Shown: in pieces, positions 1-10,446 of the stretch | Layout of the letters: every line of letters begins with the position of its first letter | How positions within the stretch are numbered: position 1 is the stretch's first letter | The notes under the pieces: generated by a model | The model's input: only the letters and a program-made list of their open reading frames with translations | Databases searched by the model: none | What the model was told of the DNA's origin: nothing | Origin: Hofstenia miamia | Lineage: Eukaryota > Xenacoelomorpha > Acoela | Assembly: GCA_004352715.1 (NCBI GenBank) | Contig: SCFE01000105.1 | Span: forward strand, 22,735 to 86,734 | Reading direction: 5' to 3' | DNA length: 64,000 nucleotides | Translations under genes and position numbers: made by a program

Positions 1-786
1 TTCTGTGAGAGAAGCAAGCTTCGGAGTAGCAGTAGTACCAGAATGGCGTTTGTAAGACTCCAATTTATTCAAGGAGTGCACAGTAAGGGACGAAAAATAG
101 AAAGGAAGAGAAGAAAGTCAACTGAGAAGGAATCACTAAAAACGGGCAGCGAAAAGGAGAGAGCAGCATTAAGTGACAGAAAGTCACTGTTAAATCGAGC
201 ATATTGTGGAGCAACCGGACTAGCAGGTGGAGAAGTAGAGTTGACAAACAGATTGAAGCTGACGAATGAGTGATCTGACAGCTTAGCAGGAACAGGGATT
301 ACAGATATGTCAAATATGTAATCGGGGTGAGAGCACAGAACCAAATCAAGCAGGGGGGAGCTGGAAGTAGGAGAAAATACAAGTTGTTCAAGAGAATAGC
401 AGGCAAAAACTTCTAAAACTGCAGACTCATAGATGAAGGGATGGACTGCTTAGGAGGATGCGGTAGAGCAGAAGGAGGAGCAAGTGCGGGTGTGAAACTC
501 GGAGCAGGATGACTGGTGTGAAAGATGAGACAGAACGTGAGGCAGCAGCACTGTAGGAGAACATTTGGGATTGTAGTGAGGAAACATCAGAGGACACCTT
601 TGTGAAGGATTCAGATAAGGATGATATGACGCCAGGGCCATCATTGGAGGACGGATTCGAGGTAGAGAGAGCAGTTACCGCTTGGCGCAACAACGAAATG
701 ATGGCGTCTTTCTTCAGACCACCAACAGCGGAGGCAAACTGGGCATCGCTCAAATTTTTGAGGTCGGACAGCGAAATTGGGGGCAT
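1..786 (-). mobile_element. Internally deleted non-LTR retrotransposon (LINE) relic
   Basis: On the minus strand the lower part (about 60-420) reads as the C-terminal half of an AP-type endonuclease: a stretch ending LEQLVFSPT, then LDLVLCSHPDYIFD, then the catalytic-type SDHSFVSF. The upper part (427-786) opens with an ATG and reads MPPISLSDLKNLSDAQFAS, which looks like the start of a LINE ORF1 rich in Ser and Leu. Most of ORF1 and the front of the endonuclease are missing between the two, so the copy is internally deleted. The 3' part with reverse transcriptase would lie before base 1. Endonuclease assignment rests on motif order (LDLVL then SDH); the clade (CR1, L2 or jockey) is not settled. 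Confidence 0.6.
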
Positions 787-914
787 AAATGAAATCTAAT
801 TAAACTGTATAATAAACAGGATTATTATTAATCAAATTGGATTATTCTTAATCAAATAGAATTATTTTTATTGTTAATAGGAGTTTTTTTAATTTCAACA
901 ACATTTATATAGAC

Positions 915-1860
915 ATGACTAAATCTAAGAAAACATTTGAAAACTATTTAAGGGTGAATGGAATTCGCCCACTGTCAATAAGCATTAATAAAAAATTAAA
1001 AACACCAAAAGTACAAATATACAAGATCTTTGATCTACAGACTCCAATTGTAATTTATGTTGTAGGTAATATTCAAAATAAAAACAACTACAATTCGATA
1101 GATATAATATATTATCATTGGTCGAATGCTTACATGGATGTGAAATTTAAAATAGTTAAACTTGATAATACAGCAGATAATTACTGATTAGTTTTACTCC
1201 CTTTTTAACAGATTATTTGCGGAATATAATAATACTTTTACTACAAACCGTTCAAAGTCGCCCATATGCACAACTTTCTTGAATATTCAGAATCATATTT
1301 GAACACAGCACAAAATCTTTTGCAATGACAATGATGTAAATAAATTTTTATCTCAGTTGATTTTTTCAGAGGTTTTCGACATAGTATCGTAATAGATCCA
1401 ATAAATCAACAATCATGCATATTTAGAATAAGAAATTCAATACAAAAACATATAAAGGTTTTCATCTATACCATCACTGAACAATGATCAAAGTAAAAAT
1501 GAATTTGACTTTAATAATTTCAATTCTACTAAAATTAGGAAAGGATAATTTCTATCCACAAGTAAAGATTAATCCAGCCAGTAAATTTTCAAAACTCTAC
1601 AGACTTTGTAATATATAATGATGATACCAATGACTTTCCAAAAGGTACATTTATTAATCCTTCTGATTTTAAGGAGAAATGCGGAATAATTGTACTTGAT
1701 TTATATAAACAAAAAAATAAATTTCCAAATGCTATCAATGAAATTTGTTTTAGATATAATTTAGAAGCTACTCCTGCAAATCTATTTGAATTCTATACAT
1801 TGATTATGTATGAACAAGACATATCTGTGAATAGAACTACTTTAACATTTTGAGGATACT
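915..1860 (+). pseudogene. Possible decayed Polinton/Maverick minor capsid (penton-like) gene
   Basis: Three pieces in plus frames follow the order expected for the minor capsid protein of Polintons and adinto-like elements. The first (915-1187) has an ATG and reads IFDLQTPIVIYVVGN, then YNSIDI, then MDVKFKIVKLDNT, like the family's N-terminal 'FDL ... PIEFVV ... YIDL ... KIVK' block. The second (about 1264-1320) reads HNFLEYSESYLNTAQNLL, like its 'YLETLLNY' block. The third (about 1612-1852) reads GTFINPSDFKEKCGIIVLDL, then a hydrophobic tail ending in ISVNRTTLTF, like the family's C-terminus. Stops and frameshifts separate the pieces, so it is not functional. The resemblance is judged from memory of the fold's motif order and may be wrong; no polymerase, ATPase or integrase partner was found nearby. 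Confidence 0.35.
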
Positions 1861-3876
1861 CAAGTATCCACGGGTAATTCAATTACTCTCATTGAAAAAT
1901 TAAAATATTCGTCAAATGCAGGTTAGAAAGAAATTTATAAAAGGTTGACAAACTCAATTGCGGAAAAATACTTTATTAAAGTTTAACAGAGTTAACTGTT
2001 GTGGCATTAATGTCACTTTTTCATATATATAAATGACAAAATATAATAAGTACAACTTAAACTTAACTAATGGACAATTAAATAAATTGAAAAAAGTATT
2101 AAAAATTCAAGTCCCTCTACATTAAGGGTGAATCAAATTCACCTAATGCAATGAAAAAATTTGGTGGTAGTTTTACCTCGCAGTTGATGCATCAATAAGT
2201 TGTCATAAGAATAATTGCTTTGATCACTGCCGAATTCCAAAATTTCAAAGTTTGCCGACCATTCGAGTGAACATAGTCTAAAAATGATGCAGTTCAGATG
2301 GCTAACTGACGGCATAGAATAAGTTCTTTACGAATATTTCCCACACGATTAAGACCTGCATGACTAAGTACTGCATGAATAAGTGCAACATTTAAATGAT
2401 GCTACAAAAAAAATAAAAACTAAATACATTTTAGAATTTTAGGGTGTACACGTCAACCATTAATCAATAAGTCTATAAATGCTGATGGAGCTATGACACA
2501 AGAAACATTTAACATTTCTTATTAAATTACTCTGTCCAAGTTTGAGTATTTTGTTAAAGAATATTCCGATTTCAATAGATTTTTCTCAAATCTCAAAACA
2601 ATTCCATGTTCTTGTAGCGAAAAATGTTTATGTTCAATTGATTTAAAAACAAGTTTAAAATAATTGATTCTTTAAATACGTTTTCAATTTAAATCAAGTA
2701 TAAACGATTTCTTCTCAGAATATTTGCAGATCACAGAGACCATATTTTTGCAGAAGAAATTCATCTAGGACTTATTCATGGTCCCCACATCGTCGACAAT
2801 CACCAATATACTACTATTACTACTATTACTACTACTAAAAGACTATATTTAGTCATGTTTCAGAATACAACAAATATTCATAAAAGATTGAATTTACAGT
2901 TAAGACAGGAGCAAAATATAAAATCATTATAATTATTGAAGTATAATGTAGCAAATGCAATTCGCAAACACTGCTCTGGTGTAAGTTAGTATTCATTTCA
3001 TAATGTAAACATTAAATATGCACTTATTTATATGAATATTAGGAAAAATTGGCTAGAAATCATTGCTTGATGTTATTCCAAAGAATACAGTATGACAATA
3101 CAACGTTCTCCCGAAATGGGATATCAAATTTTTAGAAATTTAAAGCTTTACGAATTGATTATTTCCACATTTTATACAATCAACCAAAAATGTGTTGTAA
3201 ATAGACAAAAGAATTATTCCTAAGCTAGCAGAGCAACGGATATCAAATCATCCAATGCAATTAAATCAATAAGAACTTAAAATAAATAAGTGCTAAAATT
3301 CTTAGTGAATTCAAAAGGATAAGGGAAGGAAAGTAATCACAAAATCTAAAAATGTTAAGTTTGGATATTACACTTAAATATTACTTCGAACAAAATATTT
3401 CGCATTAGATTTTACAAACGACATGTTGTCAATTTTGACATTTGAAAACTTAAATTTGATATTTTTTATATCTAAATTTGCAACTTTCACTTATTATTAA
3501 AATTTTATTTGTAACAAATGAAAATGGTTATAATCGAGAGCTTCTCAAGAAGGAACTTAAGAATTTATAAATGTACATTATCAGCTTGGGTATGTATTTT
3601 TTTTATAACAAGGTTTTATAAGATTCATGCAGAAATTACTCTTTGTGAAATTTACAGATTTTCTTGTGAATATTTAGAAGCACACCCTTGGTTAGCATCA
3701 GGATTTTAAAAACTCAACCTCAAATTAAGAAGAGAATTAAGGTTTCATGTTTGAATTCACCTGAAAATATTGTAGGAGATCAATCAAAATGAATGTTTGA
3801 TAGACTTAAATACAACTTGGTTCTTCTAAATGATAATGAAGTTCACACTTGAAATGAAAAAAATCAAACTCCAAAT
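1861..3876. other. AT-rich DNA without a recognisable gene
   Basis: Stops are dense in all frames. A 63-codon open frame at 3518-3709 has no recognisable motif. A 7-bp-arm palindrome (GGTGAAT-CAA-ATTCACC) lies near 2127-2143. This may be the rest of the element that left the capsid-like relic upstream, but nothing confirms it. Confidence 0.5.
2809..2837. repeat. TAC/TAT trinucleotide microsatellite
   Basis: Imperfect run of TAC and TAT triplets, read directly. Confidence 0.8.
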
Positions 3877-5626
3877 TTGAACAAACAATAAATTTCTTAA
3901 GCAATTGTGTTAATAATTATCTCATCTAGATATGTTAATTATATTTCAATAAATTCATTCATTAAATATAATTCTGAGTTTGATCAAAGTTTTTAGAACA
4001 ACATTGAGTTTTTATGGCTCACACATGTTCAAGTTGTTAAAATTCAGAGTACTTGAAAACTCTGATTTCAATGCAATCTGTCTTTTGAAGTTGAGTTCGA
4101 ATTTCTTACATTTTTTGGGCATTTTATTTAAGGCAAATTTAGAAAATTTTAATTGGATTTTTAAAAATTAATTAATTAAACATGAATATGGTAATTACTT
4201 GTCAATTAAAAATAGCTTACAATAGTTCAAATGTTATGTTTTTCAAATTTTATTTGTATTTGAATATCAAGCTGATCAGGAATATTGTAGAGTCACTTGG
4301 GGCCTACTTTTTTTCGATCATATTATTTGTCACTCTGAAATAATGTTGCGTCTTTTTGACGTTTTGATTTGCTGCTATCTAATTGTATCAATTTCTTTTA
4401 ATTGATTATTTGAATTTCAAGTGTAGTTATTTGATAGTGTTAGTATTTGTCCCTCAATTTGAAATATGTGTGATGGCTTGTTTTAACTTTGCAAGGAAAA
4501 TTGTGCTTTGAAACTGTAAACAATCCAGGAAATAAGTGACTGATTTTTGTAATAAATATCTAAGTTACTGTAGTGAAGTGCACAATAAATTTGGCTTCCT
4601 TCTACTGCATTTGATCTTTTCATTTAATTATCTATTAACCCCCTTTAGATTCATCATTAAAGATTTGGTAATGATAACTATTGCTTAAGATCTGGCGACA
4701 ATTCAAGAGGAAACTGCAGTGGGTTTGGGACAACAAATAGCTCTTTAATGGTGACAGCCCAAATTGTGGCTGCTTTAGGTTATGATTACATGTAGGGAAT
4801 AACATCTTTTATTTGATCTGTTTGTACATGCACATAATAATTTACACTTTGCAGAATGTGAATGCACAGCAATTATGTGCCTCTTACTTGTTATTTATTT
4901 ACATGAGCTGGGATAAAAGAACTCTGAGATAAATTGTTTATTGAGCTAGGAATTAATACTTGAGACACACAGTTAGCACCTTGGTGAGTAGGGATGGCTT
5001 CAAAGATATGGCATCTGCATGATGCCATGTGAATTTGTCACTGCTGAAGTTCTTTTTTGAATGGAATTTCTCTATTTGTTAGGCAAAAATCAGTGAACCA
5101 CCAATATATGTTTTCTGTTGTAATGCAGGTCACTCTCTGCTATAGTAGACTTTGCAACCTTCAATCTAAAATCTTGAGTTACCCAGTACCACTAGAGTAG
5201 CCAGAGCAACCCCACAATTCTACAATATTAAGCTGTAGTCACAACCCCAAACTTGGACCAATTAACTATAACTTGATTTGAAAATTAATATTGTTGTAAA
5301 AAGTTCTATCCTAATTGCAAAAAAATATCTTTAGAATAAAAATTTTAAATTTGAAACAATATTAAATACTTGCAATATAAAAACTTGAGTAAGTAATTTG
5401 AACTCAACTTCAAAATACAGATTGTATTAAAATCAGGATTTTCAAGTACTATGAATTTTAAGAACTTTAACTTGTGTGAGCCATAAAAACTCAATGTTGT
5501 TCTAAAAACTTTTATCAAACACAGAATTATATTTAATGAATGAATTTATTGAAATTAAATTAACATCTCTAGATGAGATAATTATTAACACAATTGTTTT
5601 AAGAAATTTATTGTTTGTTCAAAGTT
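3877..5626. mobile_element. Inverted-repeat element, TIRs about 240 bp
   Basis: About 3880-4120 and about 5385-5625 are inverted copies of each other. The left arm has ACAACATTGAGTTTTTATGG and the right arm carries the reverse complement, CCATAAAAACTCAATGTTGT; TTTGAACAAAC at the outer left is matched by GTTTGTTCAAA at the outer right. Arms match imperfectly throughout. The interior has no transposase-like frame, so this looks like a non-autonomous foldback or MITE-like unit. It abuts the 3' end of the LINE that starts at 5627. Outer ends and target duplication could not be fixed by eye. Confidence 0.5.
4240..5235 (+). repeat. Dispersed repeat, diverged copy of 43180-44035
   Basis: The two stretches align in order over roughly 900 bp. 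Shared landmarks are TTTGTCCC(C/T)T, TGTGTGAT(T/G)GC, GCACAATA(A/G)ATTT, GACACACA, TTAGCACCTTGG and GATGCCAT(G/T)TGAATT. Divergence is high, with many indels, so this is an old repeat. A third, partial copy lies at 22250-22526. No coding frame is seen. Confidence 0.7.
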
Positions 5627-6328
5627 CTTCACATCAATGTGAGACAGGATATGATTCTTCATTTCTGCAATGTCACCACAAATGTCACAAATGCAATTCT
5701 TAGTGGGCTTATAGCAACTCATTGTCCTGCAGATATGCTGATGGTAACCATTGGCATAGATTCAATGTGATGCATGTTAAAGAAATATTTCCCTATTCCA
5801 CACCAAAGCTTCCAAAAGTAACCAATGACAGAATAGAGAAAACTCAAATTATTGGTGAAGACATATGATCAATATGATGAATCATGGATGGTAACAACCT
5901 TTAGGAGTATTTTGGTGCTGCAAAAGTTAATCTTTTTGCATATTAAATTTAGTCCTTAGATAGGGTACCTTTTTGGTGTAGAACTTGTATGTGTCTCTTA
6001 GAGCAATGTGTAGAAAGGGTAATTCCCAAATAGCAGAAACAGTTTACAAACTAGATATCTTCTCTTAAATAAGTAAGACAGTCTGTATGGCATAATCTAA
6101 ACCTTGTCTGAATTTGATAGCCTTAGTATTCTTAGTATTAATGTTGAGGTCAATGGTATTACAATGGAAGCCTAGATGCTTAAGGTTGAACTGGATATTG
6201 AAAAGTAATTAAGAACAAATAATGAGATCATCAGCATAAAAAATCACATAACAGCCACAAGCCATAAGAATGTCAGAAAGGTCAGCAACACATAGTAAAA
6301 ATAGTAGTGGAGATAGCTTATCAGTTAT
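5627..6328 (-). mobile_element. LINE reverse transcriptase, C-terminal part (segment 3 of a split copy)
   Basis: On the minus strand this reads LSPLLFLLCVADLSDIL (about 6270-6315), then FYADDLIIC with the catalytic YADD box (about 6216-6242), then LNINTKNTKAIKFRQGLDYA. Nearer the 3' end comes a Cys/His stretch (CICDIC ... HILSHI) that could be a terminal zinc knuckle. It continues directly from the segment at 8044-8887 once the LTR at 6329-8043 is removed, because the conserved 'GD ... LSPLLF' box is split exactly there. The copy carries stops and shifts. Confidence 0.75.
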
Positions 6329-8043
6329 TGTAACATCCTCCACCTAGCTGGTTACGCCGTGTTTAATCACTGCTAAGGGATGCTTAGCAAACTGCGGGTG
6401 AGGTGTTACCCATTTGTTGATCCATCAAACTTCTCTTCCTTACTAACTAGTTACGTTAATTAAGTACTCAGGTAATAACCATCACTGTTTAGGTGACTGG
6501 GCAGTATGATGTTTCCTCTTCAGTTGTTCCATGGGCTCCTGCCCAAAGCCGATCTCCACAACACAGCTCCTCCTCTTCCGGAACGATGGTTGAGTCTACA
6601 TCACCATCTCAGCTCAACTGGGATTAATNNNNNNNNNNNNNNNNNNNNNNNNNNNNNNNNNNNNNNNNNNNNNNNNNNNNNNNNNNNNNNNNNNNNNNNN
6701 NNNNNNNNNNNNNNNNNNNNNNNNNNNNNNNNNNNNNNNNNNNNNNNNNNNNNNNNNNNNNNNNNNNNNNNNNNNNNNNNNNNNNNNNNNNNNNNNNNNN
6801 NNNNNNNNNNNNNNNNNNNNNNNNNNNNNNNNNNNNNNNNNNNNNNNNNNNNNNNNNNNNNNNNNNNNNNNNNNNNNNNNNNNNNNNNNNNNNNNNNNNN
6901 NNNNNNNNNNNNNNNNNNNNNNNNNNNNNNNNNNNNNNNNNNNNNNNNNNNNNNNNNNNNNNNNNNNNNNNNNNNNNNNNNNNNNNNNNNNNNNNNNNNN
7001 NNNNNNNNNNNNNNNNNNNNNNNNNNNNNNNNNNNNNNNNNNNNNNNNNNNNNNNNNNNNNNNNNNNNNNNNNNNNNNNNNNNNNNNNNNNNNNNNNNNN
7101 NNNNNNNNNNNNNNNNNNNNNNNNNNNNNNNNNNNNNNNNNNNNNNNNNNNNNNNNNNNNNNNNNNNNNNNNNNNNNNNNNNNNNNNNNNNNNNNNNNNN
7201 NNNNNNNNNNNNNNNNNNNNNNNNNNNNNNNNNNNNNNNNNNNNNNNNNNNNNNNNNNNNNNNNNNNNNNNNNNNNNNNNNNNNNNNNNNNNNNNNNNNN
7301 NNNNNNNNNNNNNNNNNNNNNNNNNNNNNNNNNNNNNNNNNNNNNNNNNNNNNNNNNNNNNNNNNNNNNNNNNNNNNNNNNNNNNNNNNNNNNNNNNNNN
7401 NNNNNNNNNNNNNNNNNNNNNNNNNNNNNNNNNNNNNNNNNNNNNNNNNNNNNNNNNNNNNNNNNNNNNNNNNNNNNNNNNNNNNNNNNNNNNNNNNNNN
7501 NNNNNNNNNNNNNNNNNNNNNNNNNNNNNNNNNNNNNNNNNNNNNNNNNNNNNNNNNNNNNNNNNNNNNNNNNNNNNNNNNNNNNNNNNNNNNNNNNNNN
7601 NNNNNNNNNNNNNNNNNNNNNNNNNNNNGATGGATTCCAGCCACTACTAAACACAACTTGCCTAGCTGCACATTTAGTTAAATAATCAAACCAGATAAAG
7701 TAGAAAGAAAAATTAAATAAACTCCGAAGAATTTATTGTCCATCAGAATTATGGTTGAATCAAAGCTATTTATAAAATTTCTCCAAAAAGTACCTGCCGA
7801 TTTTAAAATTCAAATGATTCGTCTGCCAATATGGCTGTTCATACGTAAGCGTTAGTTTGCTCAATTTAATTTGTCAATTACCTCTTGATCGGCTAACAAG
7901 TTTCTTATTTTGACCAATATTAAATCTTAGTTGCATTTTACAAAAATAAACTAAAGTTCACTAACTAAATTTTTACAATTAATTTCAATTAATAATCATT
8001 CGACGTTATTCAGCTTTAGTTGCTTTTTTGGGATGATGCTACA
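6329..8043. mobile_element. LTR (solo LTR, or LTR element with its interior in the gap)
   Basis: Begins TGTAACATCC and ends GATGATGCTACA, giving TG...CA ends. TTAT directly precedes it (6325-6328) and directly follows it (8044-8047), a 4-bp target duplication. It interrupts the LINE reverse transcriptase frame. The left 300 bp and right 415 bp do not resemble each other or the A, B or C LTRs, so they would be the two ends of one LTR. The 1,000-N run at 6629-7628 could hide only the LTR middle or a whole element, so solo status is unproven. Confidence 0.7.
6629..7628. other. Assembly gap (1,000 N)
   Basis: Exactly 1,000 N, probably a placeholder length. It lies inside the LTR at 6329-8043. 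Confidence 0.95.
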
Positions 8044-8887
8044 TTATCACCTCATAGTGAGCTGATTCTTTGAACAATTTCTTTAGAAATATAAGAGCTG
8101 GATGCCACTTGGATAGAGTTTTTGGCTAAAAGTGACCACAGAATGAGTAGAAAGTGAAGGGTAACCCTATTTCTTCTACTTTTCAGAATATGATTAACCC
8201 TGTTCATTAAGTTGAATGCTTTCTTAAAATCTATAAAACAGCAATAAGTGTGGCAGTCAGAGGTAATACCTTTGGAAATATAACTTTGAAGTAGTCTGAC
8301 TGCTTGTAGATAAGATTTGTTTTTAACAAACCTGAATTGAGATTCAGGGATCTTAGCATTTTAGGTGGCCCAATAATACAACCTTTTGTTGTATTGTTGA
8401 GGATGCATGTTGAAACCTTTCCTTTTGTACAAAGGTATAATATGGCTGCTTAGCCATTCTTTAAGGCAAGAAGTGGTACAGAATACTCTTGCAAACAGAC
8501 GATATAGAAGTAGATAGATAGTTCTGAAACTTCTTTTTAGACATTCATCCAAAACACTACCAGGCCATGTGCTTTGTGTTAACCTTGACTGGGTACAGAT
8601 TTATTGACTTCTGCAAGAGCAATAGTATGGTCCAGGTAATGCAAATATGAGTTATTCAGTTGAGGGAGAATGTTATTGTCAGAGTTGTTGCCATATATCT
8701 GGACAAAATGTTGGGTCCATTCAATATGGTGTACATTCAGGTGAATATCAGGTTTGTGTTTTCTTTTAAGTATGTCCCAAAAAGACTGAGGATTATGTTC
8801 AGCTTTATTTATTAGCTTCAGTTCTTTCTCAGTATCATAGATCTTCTTCCTTGTTACACAGATATTGTGATATACACAGTGTACATG
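8044..8887 (-). mobile_element. LINE reverse transcriptase, middle part (segment 2 of a split copy)
   Basis: Minus-strand reading gives HNPQSFWDILKRKHKPD (about 8745-8805), then a Pro-Leu box EWLSSHIIPLYKRKGF (about 8400-8470), then ESQFRFVKNKSYLQAVRLLQ and CCFIDFKKAFNLMN, the classic 'Q.GF ... FIDF.KAFD' palm motifs of non-LTR reverse transcriptase. A stop in the SSL-GD region and other lesions show decay. The left end is cut by the LTR at 8043 and the right end by element A at 8888. Confidence 0.8.
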
Positions 8888-10424
8888 TGTAGAATCATTG
8901 GCTGGTAGGGAAACTTAACTAGAAACTTAATTGACTCCACAAAAGGTTTAACTAGCGTTTACAGAACAGCCATGATTCTGGAAAAAGGATTAACATAGAA
9001 TATAACATATAGATGTAACATTGGTAATTCATCCAAGTAACAAAACTACTTTAGGTAAGAACCATGATAACCAATTCCTATGGCTTCCAGCTGAAGCAGA
9101 ACATCCAGAAGTAAAGTGCTTAACCTATTGACTGGTGCTACCCTATTTGTCTCACTTNNNNNNNNNNNNNNNNNNNNNNNNNNNNNNNNNNNNNNNNNNN
9201 NNNNNNNNNNNNNNNNNNNNNNNNNNNNNNNNNNNNNNNNNNNNNNNNNNNNNNNNNNNNNNNNNNNNNNNNNNNNNNNNNNNNNNNNNNNNNNNNNNNN
9301 NNNNNNNNNNNNNNNNNNNNNNNNNNNNNNNNNNNNNNNNNNNNNNNNNNNNNNNNNNNNNNNNNNNNNNNNNNNNNNNNNNNNNNNNNNNNNNNNNNNN
9401 NNNNNNNNNNNNNNNNNNNNNNNNNNNNNNNNNNNNNNNNNNNNNNNNNNNNNNNNNNNNNNNNNNNNNNNNNNNNNNNNNNNNNNNNNNNNNNNNNNNN
9501 NNNNNNNNNNNNNNNNNNNNNNNNNNNNNNNNNNNNNNNNNNNNNNNNNNNNNNNNNNNNNNNNNNNNNNNNNNNNNNNNNNNNNNNNNNNNNNNNNNNN
9601 NNNNNNNNNNNNNNNNNNNNNNNNNNNNNNNNNNNNNNNNNNNNNNNNNNNNNNNNNNNNNNNNNNNNNNNNNNNNNNNNNNNNNNNNNNNNNNNNNNNN
9701 NNNNNNNNNNNNNNNNNNNNNNNNNNNNNNNNNNNNNNNNNNNNNNNNNNNNNNNNNNNNNNNNNNNNNNNNNNNNNNNNNNNNNNNNNNNNNNNNNNNN
9801 NNNNNNNNNNNNNNNNNNNNNNNNNNNNNNNNNNNNNNNNNNNNNNNNNNNNNNNNNNNNNNNNNNNNNNNNNNNNNNNNNNNNNNNNNNNNNNNNNNNN
9901 NNNNNNNNNNNNNNNNNNNNNNNNNNNNNNNNNNNNNNNNNNNNNNNNNNNNNNNNNNNNNNNNNNTATGCATAACTTAATGAGCCACAATTCGGACTGG
10001 GTAATCAACAGACCCCCAGAAGCAACGTGTCGCCCCGTACTAATGAAAGCACTCCCGAATTGTCACCGGTCTTAAGCAATAAGTTTCATCAAGATAATAA
10101 ATAAATAAAAGTACAACGGTAAAGACGGCAGTTGAGAGTAATAAAATCTATTAAGTGATTGCTACAAGTTCCTCAGGTTTTATACAATTGTTTAATGATT
10201 ACCTGCCTTTGTTTACAATACTTCAGATATCAACATAGTTTAACATGATCAATTCTATTTCCCTCATAAAATTAAATTTGAGCAATCATCAGCACCATCG
10301 AGGGGACATCGAAATTAATAACAACAAACTAAGATCAAAACTAGTTAATAATGTCATGATGACGTAATAATACAAAGTAACATAAAAAAAAATAAAATCA
10401 ATGGAATCCCTAAGCAACTCTACA
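8888..10424 (-). repeat. Element A 3' LTR (contains assembly gap)
   Basis: Matches 20010-20933 from TGTAGAATCATTGG to CTCTACA. Known bases total 728, against 924 in the other LTR, so about 194 bp are missing. The gap is written as 809 N and is therefore oversized. Confidence 0.92.
9158..9966. other. Assembly gap (809 N) inside the A 3' LTR
   Basis: Flanking bases match positions 20279 and 20474 of the intact LTR, which implies a true length near 194 bp. Confidence 0.9.
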
Positions 10425-10440
10425 CGCCCCCCCCCCTATG
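10425..10440 (-). promoter_or_regulatory. Element A polypurine tract
   Basis: In the minus sense, CATA followed by a run of ten G and CG directly abuts the 3' LTR. This is the expected position of the plus-strand DNA primer for a retroelement. Confidence 0.8.
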
Positions 10441-10446
10441 CTCAAA

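Noticed and set aside
427-800. Host gene near the left edge
   Set aside because: The Ser/Leu-rich frame is next to LINE endonuclease motifs in the same orientation and is better explained as a LINE ORF1 start.
6506-7681. Long open frames across N runs (also near 9046-10075 and 26623-27985)
   Set aside because: They are open only because N positions contain no stops.
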